A stretch of DNA of 64,000 bases from Burkholderia anthina (GCF_001547525.1 NZ_CM003768.1:2108001-2172000), one strand, 5' to 3'. Shown: positions 33,227 through 42,591, counted from the first letter of the stretch. Notes: generated by a model from the letters alone, not told the origin. Translations and numbers: made by a program.

Positions 33227-34168
33227 ATGTCAACGCCACTCGTCCGTCTCCCGTCGCTCGATCTCGTCCGCGGTTTCGTCGCCGTCGGCCGCCGCATGAG
33301 CATCACGCTCGCCGCGCAGGACCTGTGCGTCACGCAGTCGGCGGTCAGCCGTCAGATCCATGCGCTCGAAGCGCATCTCGGCGTTGCGTTGCTGCAGCGC
33401 GGCTACCGGAAGATCGCGTTCACGCCGGAAGGCGAGCGACTGTTCCGCGTCGCCGATGCGGCGCTGCACGGCCTGCAGGACACCGTCGCGTCGCTCGCCG
33501 CCGGGCGCGAGCGCCAGCCCGTGACGATCACCGCCAGCATCGGCGTGACCGCACTGTGGCTGCTGCCGCGGCTCGGGCGGCTGCAGGCGCGCCTGCCCGG
33601 GATCGACCTGCGCGTCGCCGCCAACGACAAGGTACTCGATTTGCGCGCCGAGGGCATCGACCTCGGCATCCGCTACTGCCCGCGCGAGCGCGCACCGGCC
33701 GGCGCGCTGCGCCTGTTCGACGAGATCGTCGTGCCGGTCGCGCATCCCGCGCTCGCCGCGCGGCCGGTCACGAGCGCGGCCGCGATCGCCGATCACGTGC
33801 TGCTCGAATTCGACGGGCCGCCGCAACCGCAGTTGCAATGGCACGCGCACCTGCACGCGGCCGGGCTCGACGACGCGCGCCCGAAAGGCGTGCTGCGCTT
33901 CAACCAGTACGATCAGGTGATCCAGGCCGCGATCGCGGGCCAGGGCATCGCGCTCGGGCGGCTCGCGCTCGTCGCGCCAATGCTCGCCGACGGCCGGCTG
34001 GCGGCGCTCGGGCCGCACACGCGGACGCTGCCGCCAACGTACGGCTACTGGCTGTTTCAGCACGATCCGGCCCCGCGCCGCGAGGTCGTCGACGTGCGCG
34101 ACTGGATGCTCGCCGAAGCAGCCGAATGCGATGCGGCGATGCACGCGCACGATACGGCGTCGGGCTGA
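33227..34168 (+). CDS. LysR-family transcriptional regulator (GcvA-like)
   Basis: A 313-residue LTTR. The N-terminal helix-turn-helix reads RMSITLAAQDLCVTQSAVSR near residues 22-42. The effector domain follows from about residue 95 (VTITASIGVTALWLLPRLG), the GcvA-type pattern. It sits between the hairpin array and a co-directional MFS carrier 165 bp downstream. Control of that carrier is plausible. A hairpin follows at 34270, so the two are probably separate transcripts. Confidence 0.9.
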   Translation: MSTPLVRLPSLDLVRGFVAVGRRMSITLAAQDLCVTQSAVSRQIHALEAHLGVALLQRGYRKIAFTPEGERLFRVADAALHGLQDTVASLAAGRERQPVTITASIGVTALWLLPRLGRLQARLPGIDLRVAANDKVLDLRAEGIDLGIRYCPRERAPAGALRLFDEIVVPVAHPALAARPVTSAAAIADHVLLEFDGPPQPQLQWHAHLHAAGLDDARPKGVLRFNQYDQVIQAAIAGQGIALGRLALVAPMLADGRLAALGPHTRTLPPTYGYWLFQHDPAPRREVVDVRDWMLAEAAECDAAMHAHDTASG

Positions 34169-34269
34169 ACCGGCAGCTGGGCGGCTGCGCATGACCGCAG
34201 GCTCACGCCGCCCCCTCACATTCGCACCACGCATGCCAACCTGACCGAATGATCGCTTGAGCGACGGCA

Positions 34270-34305
34270 GCCGCGCTCGTCTAATCGGATCGAGCGCGGC
34301 CGTTT
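34270..34305 (+). terminator. Possible terminator after lysR
   Basis: Arms GCCGCGCTCG / CGAGCGCGGC around an 11-base loop, followed by CGTTT. The T-tract is short, so termination strength is uncertain. Confidence 0.45.
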
Positions 34306-34333
34306 CGCCGCGCACCTTCATCCGGAGACACGC

Positions 34334-35563
34334 ATGACCCCGATCGAGCAGGAAGTCCGGCGCCACTGGCTGCCCGTGCTGGCAGGCGGCCTGATCATGG
34401 GCGCCGCGCTCGGCATCCGCCACGTGCAGGGCCTGTTCCTCGCGCCCGTGTCGCTCGACCACGGCTGGTCGCGCGAGGCGTTCGGGCTCGCGCTGGCGCT
34501 GCAGAACCTGATCTGGGGCGTCGCGCAGCCGTTCACCGGGATGGTGGCCGACCGCTTCGGCTCGGTGCGCGTGATCGTCGCCGGCATGCTGCTGTACGCG
34601 GCCGGGCTCGTCACGATGGCGCATGCGGCCACGACCGGCCTGTTCACGGTCGGCGCCGGGCTCGTGATCGGCGTCGCGCTGTCGGGCTCGGCGTTCGCGT
34701 CGATCTACGGCGCGCTGAGCCGGCTGTTCCCGCCCGACCGGCGCGGCTGGGCGCTCGGTGTCGCCGGCGCGGTCGGGGGGCTCGGCCAATTCTGCATGGT
34801 GCCCGTCGCGCAGGAGCTGATCGGCGGCATCGGCTGGCGGCACGCGTTCATCGCGCTGGCGCTCGTCGCCGCGCTGCTCGCGCCGCTCGCCGTGCTGCTG
34901 CGCGATCGGCCCGCGCAGGCGGCCGCCGGCGCCGGCTCCGACCAGTCGATCGGCGAAGCCGTGCGCGAGGCGTTCGCGCATCGCGGCTTCTGGCTGCTGA
35001 ACGCGGGCTTCTTCACGTGCGGCTTCCAGCTCGCGTTCATCGCGACACACCTGCCCGCGTACCTGCTCGACCACGGGCTGCCGGCGCGCCACGCGAGCGT
35101 CGCGCTCGCGCTGATCGCGCTGACGAATGTGGCCGGCACCTACGCGTGCGGCCATCTCGGCGGGCTGCTGCGGCGCAAGTACGTACTGTCGGTGCTGTAC
35201 CTCGTGCGCGCGCTCGCGATGGCCGCGTTCGTCGCCGCACCGCTGTCGCCCGCCAGCGTCTACGTGTTCGCGGCCGTGATGGGCTTCACGTGGCTCGGCA
35301 CGGTGCCGCTGACGAACGGCGTGATCTCGCAGGTGTTCGGCGTGCGCTACATCGCGACGCTGTTCGGCTTCGTGTTCTTCGGGCACCAGCTCGGCAGTTT
35401 CTTCGGTGTATGGCTCGGCGCGCTCGTGTACGACGCGACGCACTCGTACCTGCCGCTGTGGATCGGCTCGATCGCGCTCGGCGTGCTCGCGGCGCTGCTG
35501 CACTTGCCGATCGACGACGCGCGCGTCGCACGCCCGGGATCGGGCACTGCGGCATGGGCATGA
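34334..35563 (+). CDS. MFS transporter (monocarboxylate/oxalate-type)
   Basis: A 409-residue, 12-helix permease of the MFS. The helix 2-3 loop GMVADRFGSVRVIV is visible, and the first helix region LIMGAALGIRHVQGLFLAPV and LFPPDRRGWALGVAGAVGG resemble the oxalate/formate and monocarboxylate branch of the superfamily. The ATG follows TCCGGAGACACGC. Its stop codon overlaps the start of a 38-residue membrane peptide (ATGA). The substrate is unknown; the adjacent LysR gene may set its expression. Confidence 0.88.
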   Translation: MTPIEQEVRRHWLPVLAGGLIMGAALGIRHVQGLFLAPVSLDHGWSREAFGLALALQNLIWGVAQPFTGMVADRFGSVRVIVAGMLLYAAGLVTMAHAATTGLFTVGAGLVIGVALSGSAFASIYGALSRLFPPDRRGWALGVAGAVGGLGQFCMVPVAQELIGGIGWRHAFIALALVAALLAPLAVLLRDRPAQAAAGAGSDQSIGEAVREAFAHRGFWLLNAGFFTCGFQLAFIATHLPAYLLDHGLPARHASVALALIALTNVAGTYACGHLGGLLRRKYVLSVLYLVRALAMAAFVAAPLSPASVYVFAAVMGFTWLGTVPLTNGVISQVFGVRYIATLFGFVFFGHQLGSFFGVWLGALVYDATHSYLPLWIGSIALGVLAALLHLPIDDARVARPGSGTAAWA

Positions 35564-35676
35564 TCCGCGCGGCGCTGGCCGCCGGCATGCTCGCGTTCGT
35601 CGCGTGGTGCGGCGCGGCCTACTTCGATTCGGGCGTCGCGTACGCGCTGCTCGAGCACGTCGCGTTCTGCAATTGA
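35560..35676 (+). CDS. Small single-span membrane protein coupled to the MFS gene
   Basis: A 38-residue peptide starting MIRAALAAGMLAFVAWCGAA. Residues 4-20 are hydrophobic enough for one transmembrane helix, followed by YFDSGVAYALLEHVAFCN. The start codon overlaps the MFS stop by four bases (ATGA), the classical arrangement for translational coupling, and it ends 22 bp before the convergent photolyase stop. It matches no family I recognise. It could be a small accessory subunit of the carrier. Short length limits certainty. Confidence 0.6.
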   Translation: MIRAALAAGMLAFVAWCGAAYFDSGVAYALLEHVAFCN

Positions 35677-35698
35677 TGCGGCAAACCTCGGCGCATCG

Positions 35699-37183
35699 TC
35701 AGCGACGCTTCGGCAACGCGGCCAGCGCATCGAGCGCACGGGCGCGCGCGGCCGCATGCTCGACGAGCGGCGCCGGATAGTCGACGCCGAGCCGCACGCC
35801 GGCCGCGTCGAGTTCCAGCGGCGACGCTTCCCACGGCGCATGGATCGACGTGTTGTCGAGGCCGGCAAGCTCGGGCACCCAGCGCCGCACGTACGCGCCG
35901 TCCGGGTCGAACTTCCGGCCCTGCGCGACCGGATTGAAGATGCGGAAATACGGCGCGGCGTCCGCGCCGCAACCGGCCACCCATTGCCAGCTCGCCGCGT
36001 TGTTCGCAGGATCCGCATCGACCAGCGTGTCCCGGAACCACGCTTCACCCGCGCGCCAGTCGATCAGCAGATGCTTGATCAGGAACGACGCGACGACCAT
36101 TCGCACGCGGTTGTGCATCCAGCCGGTCGTCCACAGCTCGCGCAGGCCCGCGTCGACGAGCGGGTAGCCGGTCCGGCCGCGCTGCCACGCATGCAACGCG
36201 GCGGGATCGTCGCGCCACGGCATCGCATCGAATTGCGCGCGGAAGTTGTCGGTCGCGAGCGCCGGGAAGTGATACAGCAGCATGTAGCTGAATTCGCGCC
36301 AGCCGAGCTCGCTCAGGAATTTGTCGGCGTGCATCGCATACGCCGCGCCGCCCGCGTTCGCGGCGCCCTGCACCGCATGCCACACCTGTCGCGGCGATAC
36401 GTTGCCGAAGCGCAGGAACGGCGACAGCCGGCTCGTCGCGGGGCGGTCGGGTCGATCGCGCGCGTCCGCATAGCCGGCGAGCGAGGTCGTGAGAAACGTG
36501 TCGAGCTGCGCGTGCGCGCCGGCTTCGTCGGGCGCCGGCCACGCCTCGCGCAGGCCGCCGGCCCAGTCCGGCGCATGCGGACGCAATGCGAGCGCATCGA
36601 GCGACAGCGCGCGCTCGCGCACGGCCTTCGGCCACGGATGGAACGCGATCCGCTTAGGCGCCGGCAGCGGCGCGGCCACCGTGCGATCGCGGCGCGCCGC
36701 GCGCCAGTAGGCGGTGAACACCTGGTACGGGCCGCCGCTGCCCGTCAGCACCTCCCAGGGCTCGTTCAGCAGGCTGCCGTTGCTGCTCTCGACCGTCACG
36801 CCCTGCGCCTTGAGCGACGCCTTCAACGCCGCATCGGCGTCGCGCTGCGGCTGCGGATAGCGGCGGTTCCAGTACACGGCCGCGGCGCCCGTGTCGCGAA
36901 CGAGGCGCTCGATTTCGCGCCGCGCGTCGCCGTGCAACAGCAGCAGGCGCCCGCCATGCCCCGCGAGCGCGGCGTCGAGCCCGGCCAGCGATCCGTGCAG
37001 CCACCAGCGCGCCGCGCCGCCGAGCGCGGGCCCGGCGCCCGTGTCCGTGCCGTCGACGAAGACGCAGACGAGCGGCCGGCCCGATTCGACCGCGCGCGTC
37101 AGCGCGGGCTGATCTGTCACGCGCAGATCGTCGCGGAACCATACGATCGCTGGGGCAACGGACGACTGGGCGGACACGGGCAT
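35699..37183 (-). CDS. phrB: Deoxyribodipyrimidine photolyase
   Basis: A 494-residue class I cyclobutane-pyrimidine-dimer photolyase, repairing UV damage with blue light, FAD and an antenna pigment. The N-terminal photolyase domain starts IVWFRDDLRVTDQPALTRAV near residue 14. FAD-binding blocks are SRLSPFLRFGNVSPRQVW near 250, LGWREFSYMLLYHFP near 300, GRTGYPLVDAGLRELWTTGW near 345, and DADPANNAASWQWVAGCGAD near 395. It is convergent with the MFS gene and its small partner, 22 bp apart. No operon partner is evident. Confidence 0.95.
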   Translation of the reverse strand: MPVSAQSSVAPAIVWFRDDLRVTDQPALTRAVESGRPLVCVFVDGTDTGAGPALGGAARWWLHGSLAGLDAALAGHGGRLLLLHGDARREIERLVRDTGAAAVYWNRRYPQPQRDADAALKASLKAQGVTVESSNGSLLNEPWEVLTGSGGPYQVFTAYWRAARRDRTVAAPLPAPKRIAFHPWPKAVRERALSLDALALRPHAPDWAGGLREAWPAPDEAGAHAQLDTFLTTSLAGYADARDRPDRPATSRLSPFLRFGNVSPRQVWHAVQGAANAGGAAYAMHADKFLSELGWREFSYMLLYHFPALATDNFRAQFDAMPWRDDPAALHAWQRGRTGYPLVDAGLRELWTTGWMHNRVRMVVASFLIKHLLIDWRAGEAWFRDTLVDADPANNAASWQWVAGCGADAAPYFRIFNPVAQGRKFDPDGAYVRRWVPELAGLDNTSIHAPWEASPLELDAAGVRLGVDYPAPLVEHAAARARALDALAALPKRR

Positions 37184-37242
37184 CTCGATGACGAAAGGGA
37201 AAGGGGATGCGTATTGTCGCGGCTGCGCTGCGCGGTGTCGAC

Positions 37243-37261
37243 GCCGGCCGTTACGGCCGGC
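37243..37261. other. Short perfect hairpin in the 37184-37518 gap
   Basis: GCCGGCCG-TTA-CGGCCGGC, an 8-bp stem without a T-tract. The remainder of this 335-bp gap between the photolyase start and the DHH-protein stop shows no supportable gene or strong promoter. Confidence 0.4.
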
Positions 37262-37518
37262 GCATCACGGCGACGCCGTGCGCGGCCGCACACGCGGCGC
37301 CGACCCGATGAACGTTGCGGTGCCGGCCGCACGCACGTGATGTTTGCGAGGCTGTCGTACGTCGACCGGTTCGTGCGCCCGGCGCATCGCTGGCGCATTG
37401 CCCCGCGCATCGACGAACGCAGGAAAGCCCGCCGTGGCCACCTGTGCGGCCGGCTGGTCCGCTTCGCGATGCACGTGCCGCGCGATGGCCGCCCGGCGCA
37501 CGGCGCATCGATGTTGGA

Positions 37519-38499
37519 TCAGTCGAGCCGGAACGCGGCCTCGAAGCGCTCGGCGAATGCGTCGAACTCGGCTTCCGGCAGATGGTTGATGCCGCCTGCG
37601 CACTTGCGCCCGCCGCCGGTCGCGAAGCCGCGGCAGAACTCGTCCGCACCGATCGGCCGGCCGTCGGGCACGCGTACGCTGACGACGAGCCCGCCGCCCG
37701 CGCGCGGCGACAGCACCGCGAGCGCCGTATGCGGCGCATTGCGCATCCGTTCGTTCGCGAGCATGCCGGTCGCGCGCCGCGCCCACGGATGATCGGGCAT
37801 CCGGACCAGCGTCGCGCCCGGCACCTCACGCAGCGGCGCGAGCGCGCACGCGAGCGCCATGTCGTCGCGATAGCCGTCGCGCAGCGCGGCGAACACGGCC
37901 GTCTCGCGCACGAAATCGACTGGATCGGCCCACGGCAACATCGCATCCGCAAGCGCCGCCGGATCGAAATGCAGATCGCCGACGCATTCGCCGTATGCGT
38001 TGTAGTTCAGGTAGCGCCCCAGCTCGGCGAGGGTGCAGCGCTCGGCTTCGTCGACCCCATGCTCGCGCGCGAGCGCATCGCCGAGCGCCGGCAGTTCGTC
38101 GCCATAAGCGGCGACGATCGCCCAGCGCACGTGCCGGCCGCCGAGATAGCGGTTCACGATCGCGCTCGTGCAGACGTCGGCCGCCGTGTCGATATGCGCG
38201 CGAAAGCGCGGATCGTCGGGCAGTTCACCCGCGAAGTGATGGTCGAAATAGCAGACCGTCGCGCCTGCCCGCAGCAGCCGCGCGCAGGCATCGCGGTTCT
38301 GGTCGTGCGACACGTCGAGCACGGTGACGAGATCGCCCGCGCGCGCGTCGATCCGCTCGAGCAGCGTGATGTCGCGCTTCACGCCGGTCACGAGCGTGCC
38401 ATGCACGCGTTCGGCGAGCCGCAACTGCTGAAGCGCGCACAGGCCGTCCGCGTCGCCGTTGAACGCGAACACGTGCCGCGCGTACTGGTTGTCCTGCAT
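37519..38499 (-). CDS. DHH-family phosphoesterase
   Basis: A 326-residue DHH/DHHA1 protein, likely a manganese-dependent phosphodiesterase or exonuclease-like enzyme. Motifs: NGDADGLCAL at the N-terminus (D-x-D), VLDVSHDQN (motif II), and YFDHHFAGELPDD (the DHH triad). The C-terminal DHHA1 domain ends with GFATGGGRKCAGGINHLP. Members include RecJ, NrnA and small-molecule hydrolases; which substrate applies here is unclear. The start at 38499 follows GGAGCAACGGATC; another ATG lies 15 bases upstream without a ribosome site. Confidence 0.82.
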   Translation of the reverse strand: MQDNQYARHVFAFNGDADGLCALQQLRLAERVHGTLVTGVKRDITLLERIDARAGDLVTVLDVSHDQNRDACARLLRAGATVCYFDHHFAGELPDDPRFRAHIDTAADVCTSAIVNRYLGGRHVRWAIVAAYGDELPALGDALAREHGVDEAERCTLAELGRYLNYNAYGECVGDLHFDPAALADAMLPWADPVDFVRETAVFAALRDGYRDDMALACALAPLREVPGATLVRMPDHPWARRATGMLANERMRNAPHTALAVLSPRAGGGLVVSVRVPDGRPIGADEFCRGFATGGGRKCAGGINHLPEAEFDAFAERFEAAFRLD

Positions 38500-38873
38500 G
38501 ATCCGTTGCTCCATCGTCAAGGCATGAAATCGCGTCCGTTCTCGCGTGGCGAGCACGCCGAGTTTCCGGCGCCAGATATTTTGCCGCAACCGCGAGCGCG
38601 CCTTTCGATACAGCGTAGTCGCGCTCCCGGTAAACGGCTTGCGGGTCGCCTGCGTGTCGATCGTCGCGATCACGCCGCTGCCGCTTCATCGGCGGCACGA
38701 CTTCCTGTATGGGCACACCGTACGGAGCGCGTGAATATCTAACGTCGCCCCGTCGAGGCCGGTTTTCTCCGCCGGCGCCGGCCACACGCCGTGCGCTCAC
38801 GCACCGCCTCGACGGCGAGCCTCGCGCCGAGTCCGGCCCGACCTTGAAGCAGCGATCGGTGCAATGTTGCCTT

Positions 38874-38883
38874 ATGTCATACG
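38874..38883. promoter_or_regulatory. GT-N3-AC site 1 upstream of the MFS/lactonase operon
   Basis: ATGTCATACG contains GT-CAT-AC, the core of FadR-subfamily GntR operators (TNGTNNNACNA). The same decamer recurs at 38986. The 38500-39073 gap also holds AT-rich sequence (TAATTTTTGATAAATT near 38928-38943) suitable for a promoter, and no supportable gene. Confidence 0.4.
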
Positions 38884-38985
38884 TCATCAGATGTGAAGAC
38901 AGGCGCTTTCCCTCTCGAGATTTCGGTAATTTTTGATAAATTCCCGGGTAAACCCGCGACGTGTTCGAGGGCACTCCGGCGTACC

Positions 38986-38995
38986 ATGTCATACG
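38986..38995. promoter_or_regulatory. GT-N3-AC site 2 upstream of the MFS/lactonase operon
   Basis: The second exact copy of ATGTCATACG, 112 bp after the first and 79 bp before the MFS start. It is extended as ATGTCATACGACGACAT, a partial dyad. A GntR/FCD regulator is a reasonable guess, but none is encoded beside it. Confidence 0.45.
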
Positions 38996-39073
38996 ACGAC
39001 ATACTACATAACCGCCACCCAGATGCCGCCGCGGGCTGCCGCTCCGCCCGCCGACACCCGACCGGAGACACCC

Positions 39074-40441
39074 TTGAACCCGCCCTCGTCCGCCCTGCCC
39101 GGCCGCGATCCGCTCGCGTCCGCCGTCTCGAAAGTGAAGTGGCACGTGCTGCCGCTCGTGCTGATCATGTTCATCGCGAACTACATCGACCGCGTGAACG
39201 TCGGCTTCGTCGATCGCCATCTCGAAGCGTCGATCGGCATCGGCGCGGCCGCGTACGGGCTCGGCGCCGGCCTGTTCTTCGTCGGCTACGCGCTGTTCGA
39301 AGTGCCGTCGAATCTGCTGATGCAGCGCTACGGCGCCCGCGTCTGGCTCGCGCGGATCATGGCGACCTGGGGCATCGTCGCGGCCGCGATGGCGTTCGTG
39401 TGGAACGACACGTCGTTCTACGCGCTGCGCTTCCTGCTCGGCGCGGCCGAGGCCGGCTTCTTCCCCGGCGTCGTGCTGTACCTGTCGCAATGGCTGCCGC
39501 CGCAGGAGCGCGGCAAGGCGATGGCGATCTTCCTCGGCGGCTCCGCGTTCGCGTCGGTGCTGTCCGGGCCCGTCACCGGCGCCCTGCTGTCGATCCGCGG
39601 CTTCGGCCTCGCGGGCTGGCAATGGATGTTCCTGATCGAAGGGCTGTTCTCGGTTGCGCTGTGCGGCGCGAGCTGGCTGCTGCTGAAATCGCACATCCGC
39701 GACGCGACGTGGCTCACGGCCGACGAACGCACCGCCCTCCAGAACGCGCTGGACGAGGAGCGCGCGACGCGCGACGTTCGCTCGAACGTACCGGTGCGCG
39801 CCACCGCGCTGCTGCGCGATCCGCAGATCATGCTGTTCTGCTTCCTGTACTTCTCGATCCAGTTGACGATCTACGCGGCCACGTTCTGGCTGCCCACCAT
39901 CATCCGCAAGATGGGCGGCCTCACCGATTTCCAGGTCGGCCTGTACAACACGATTCCGTGGATGATCGCGATCGGCGCGATGTACGGCTTCGCGGTGCTG
40001 TCGTCGAAGTGGAAGCATCCGCAGCGCTGGCTCGCGTTCGCGCTCGTGCTCGCCGCGTGCGGGCTGTTCGCGTCGACGTCGCCGAATCCGGTGTGGTCGT
40101 TCGCGTCGGTCTGCTTCGCCGCGCTCGGCTTCAAGGCAGCGGCGTCGCTGTTCTGGCCGATCCCGCAGGGCTATCTCGACACGCGCGTGGCCGCGGCCGT
40201 GATCGCGCTGATCAACTCGGTCGGCAACCTCGGCGGCTTCGTCGCGCCGACGGCCTTCGGCTATCTGAAGCAACATACGGGTTCGATCACGGGCGGGCTG
40301 TATGCGCTCGCGATCGCTTCGCTCGTCGCCGCGGTCGCCGCGCTGTTCGCGCGCACGCACCGGCGCAGCGATCCGCCGCGCGGCCGGCCGGCCGACGAAT
40401 CCTTCACGCACGCCCCGATGCTCCGCCATGCCGAACACTGA
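39074..40441 (+). CDS. MFS transporter, anion:cation symporter family (sugar acid type)
   Basis: A 455-residue, 12-helix carrier of the ACS family, which includes galactonate, glucarate and phthalate permeases. The signature IMFIANYIDRVNVGF lies in helix 1, GYALFEVPSNLLMQRYGARV at helix 2-3, and FLLGAAEAGFFPGVVLYLS in helix 4. The TTG start at 39074 is preferred because it follows CCGGAGACACCC; an ATG at 39023 would add 17 residues but has no ribosome binding site. Its 3' end overlaps the lactonase gene by 14 bases. The pair probably takes up and opens a sugar lactone or sugar acid. Confidence 0.87.
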   Translation: MNPPSSALPGRDPLASAVSKVKWHVLPLVLIMFIANYIDRVNVGFVDRHLEASIGIGAAAYGLGAGLFFVGYALFEVPSNLLMQRYGARVWLARIMATWGIVAAAMAFVWNDTSFYALRFLLGAAEAGFFPGVVLYLSQWLPPQERGKAMAIFLGGSAFASVLSGPVTGALLSIRGFGLAGWQWMFLIEGLFSVALCGASWLLLKSHIRDATWLTADERTALQNALDEERATRDVRSNVPVRATALLRDPQIMLFCFLYFSIQLTIYAATFWLPTIIRKMGGLTDFQVGLYNTIPWMIAIGAMYGFAVLSSKWKHPQRWLAFALVLAACGLFASTSPNPVWSFASVCFAALGFKAAASLFWPIPQGYLDTRVAAAVIALINSVGNLGGFVAPTAFGYLKQHTGSITGGLYALAIASLVAAVAALFARTHRRSDPPRGRPADESFTHAPMLRHAEH

Positions 40442-41477
40442 CCGCCTGACCGTCGTCGTCTCGAATGCCGTCGACGGCGACCTCGCCACGTTCTCCCTCG
40501 CCGGCGACGGCACGCTCGCGCCGCTCGCCCGCTATCCGGCGGCCGACGCCGCGATGCCGATCGCGGTGCAGGCCGACCGTACGCGGCTCTACGTCGCGAC
40601 GCGCGGCGCGCAGCCGACGATCGTCGCGTTCCGCGTCGCCGCCGCCACGGGCGCGCTCGCACGCATCGGCACGACCGCGATCGACGCGAGCCATGCGTAC
40701 CTGTCGCTCGATCAAAGCGGCCGCTGGCTGCTCGGTGCGTCGTACGGCGGGAATTCGCTGAGCGTCTACGACGCCGCGCGCGTGCGCGACGGCGACGGCA
40801 CGCCGCTGCAGGTCGCCGGCGGCATCGCGAACGCGCATGCGGTGATCGTGTCGCCGGACAACCGTTTCGCGTACGTCAGCTCGCTCGGCTCGGACCGCGT
40901 GTTCGGTTTCGCGCTGGTCGAAGACGCCACGGGCCTGCGCGCGGTCGAACACGGCGAAACGCGCGTGCCCGCCGGCTTCGGCCCGCGTCACCTGCGGTTC
41001 GCGGATGACGGCCGCACGCTGGTCGTCGTCAGCGAATTCCAGGCGACGCTTGCGACCTTCGCGCGCGACATCGACACCGGCCGGCTCGGCAACTCGCACG
41101 TCGGCACGCGCCACCCGGCGGTCGCCGCGCTCGCGCAGGGCCATGCGCGCCCGCCCGCCCCCACCGAGCCGTCCGTGTGGGCCGCCGATCTGCACCTGAC
41201 GCCCGACGAGCGTTTCGCGTACGTCAGCGAGCGCACGTCGAGCCAGTTGCTCGGCTATCGCCGCAACGAAGATGGCGCGTTCGTGCCCACCCAGGCGACG
41301 GCCACGGAGACGCAACCGCGCGGGTTCGCGATCGATCCGTCGGGGCGCTGGCTCATCGCCTGCGGCGAACAGTCGGAACACGTCGCGGTGTATGCGATCG
41401 CGCCGGACGACGGCACGCTGTCGCTGCACGCGCGCGTGCCGGGCGGCCGCGGCGCGAACTGGATCGCGATCGTCTGA
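40428..41477 (+). CDS. Lactonase, 7-bladed beta-propeller family (6-phosphogluconolactonase-like)
   Basis: A 349-residue cytoplasmic protein of the lactonase/YbhE (PF10282-type) family. It has repeated propeller strands such as RLYVATRGAQPTIVAFRV, SGRWLLGASYGGNSLSVYD, NRFAYVSSLGSDRVFGFAL and RFAYVSERTSSQLLGYRR. No signal peptide is seen. It probably hydrolyses a sugar lactone. It overlaps the MFS gene by 14 bases, so expression is coupled, and the carrier is likely to supply its substrate. The start at 40428 matches the propeller onset; no upstream alternative adds conserved sequence. Confidence 0.85.
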   Translation: MPNTDRLTVVVSNAVDGDLATFSLAGDGTLAPLARYPAADAAMPIAVQADRTRLYVATRGAQPTIVAFRVAAATGALARIGTTAIDASHAYLSLDQSGRWLLGASYGGNSLSVYDAARVRDGDGTPLQVAGGIANAHAVIVSPDNRFAYVSSLGSDRVFGFALVEDATGLRAVEHGETRVPAGFGPRHLRFADDGRTLVVVSEFQATLATFARDIDTGRLGNSHVGTRHPAVAALAQGHARPPAPTEPSVWAADLHLTPDERFAYVSERTSSQLLGYRRNEDGAFVPTQATATETQPRGFAIDPSGRWLIACGEQSEHVAVYAIAPDDGTLSLHARVPGGRGANWIAIV

Positions 41478-41553
41478 ACGTCTGAAGGTTTGAAGAAGCA
41501 TCCGCGCCCGCGCGGGAACCGGCACGCCGATGCGGGTGCGCCGTTCGGCGCGT

Positions 41554-42591
41554 TCAGCGCCGCTCGCTTGGCGCCACGCCCGTCCAGCGCTTGAACGCGC
41601 GCGTGAAATTGGCGCGGTCGGTATAGCCCACACGCGCCGCGATCTCGTCGACCGGCAGCCGCGTACCTTCGAGCAGCCGCAACGCGTCGCGCAGCCGGAT
41701 CTCGTCGAGCAGCGCCGAGTAGGTCGCGCCGTATTCGGCCAGCTTGCGCTTGAGCGTGCGCGCCGACACATGCAGCTCGCGCGCGATATCGTCGACCGAC
41801 GGATAGCCGCCCTCGCCGCAGATCAGCAGGTTGCGCACGCGCTCGACGATGCTTTCCGCGTAGCCGAGCCGCGCGAGTTCGGCCTCGCACTGCTGGACGA
41901 TCATCTGCGCGGTCTGCGCGTTCGCGGTGCCGATCGGCTCGTCGAGCAGCGCGGCGTCGCAGCGGATGCGGTTCGCGCTCGCGTCGAAATGGCAGCGCGG
42001 CAGGCGCGCGCGATAGCGCTCGAACCACGGCGGCTCCGGCCATTCGAAATGCAGTTCGGCACGCGACTGCAGCGTGCGCCCCGGCGTCGGATACAGCAGC
42101 GAATTGAACAGGATCGCGGTCTCGACCAGAAAGTTTTCCACCGCGAACTGGCGCAGCCGGCCGAGCGGAAACGCTTCGCGCACGTCGATGTCGACGATGC
42201 CGTCGAGTTGCGCGAGCCGCACCGAGAAGAACGGCACGCGCGTCGGCAGGTAACGGATGCCGAGCGCGATCGCCTCGCCAAGCGTCGCGCAGCTCATCAG
42301 CCCGAAGCCGATCAGCCCCGCTTTCGTCAGGCTGCTGCGCAGCCCGATCTCGATCGCGATCGACGGATCGTCGGTCGCGTCGAGCAGGTTGAACACGATC
42401 GCCGCCTGCTGCAGCGGCGTGATGCGCGCATCGGGCTGCGCGAGCCGGTCACGCTCGACGCCCGAGCCGGCGAGGATGCGGCCGCCGTCGATGCCGCGCT
42501 CCTCGGCCAGCATCAGCATGAACAGCGCATACGCGGACGACACCGTCGCCTTGTTCAACTGGCGCGCGGCATCCGGAACGGACGGGACCAT
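41554..42591 (-). CDS. AraC-family transcriptional regulator (arabinose-binding-domain type)
   Basis: A 345-residue regulator with an N-terminal domain of the OruR/ArgR-like 'arabinose-binding' type (roughly residues 15-200, including GLRSSLTKAGLIGFGLMSCA) and a C-terminal AraC helix-turn-helix pair (SVDDIARELHVSARTLKRKL and IAARVGYTDRANFTRAFKRW). The start at 42591 follows CGGAGTGAGCCGC; another start 51 bases upstream adds a basic, unconserved stretch. It is divergent from a fatty-acid desaturase gene 226 bp away and is the most likely local regulator of it. Confidence 0.88.
   Translation of the reverse strand: MVPSVPDAARQLNKATVSSAYALFMLMLAEERGIDGGRILAGSGVERDRLAQPDARITPLQQAAIVFNLLDATDDPSIAIEIGLRSSLTKAGLIGFGLMSCATLGEAIALGIRYLPTRVPFFSVRLAQLDGIVDIDVREAFPLGRLRQFAVENFLVETAILFNSLLYPTPGRTLQSRAELHFEWPEPPWFERYRARLPRCHFDASANRIRCDAALLDEPIGTANAQTAQMIVQQCEAELARLGYAESIVERVRNLLICGEGGYPSVDDIARELHVSARTLKRKLAEYGATYSALLDEIRLRDALRLLEGTRLPVDEIAARVGYTDRANFTRAFKRWTGVAPSERR

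Noticed and set aside
37204-37310. 34-codon plus-strand frame in the photolyase/DHH gap
   Set aside because: No ribosome binding site, low complexity, and no neighbour coupling.
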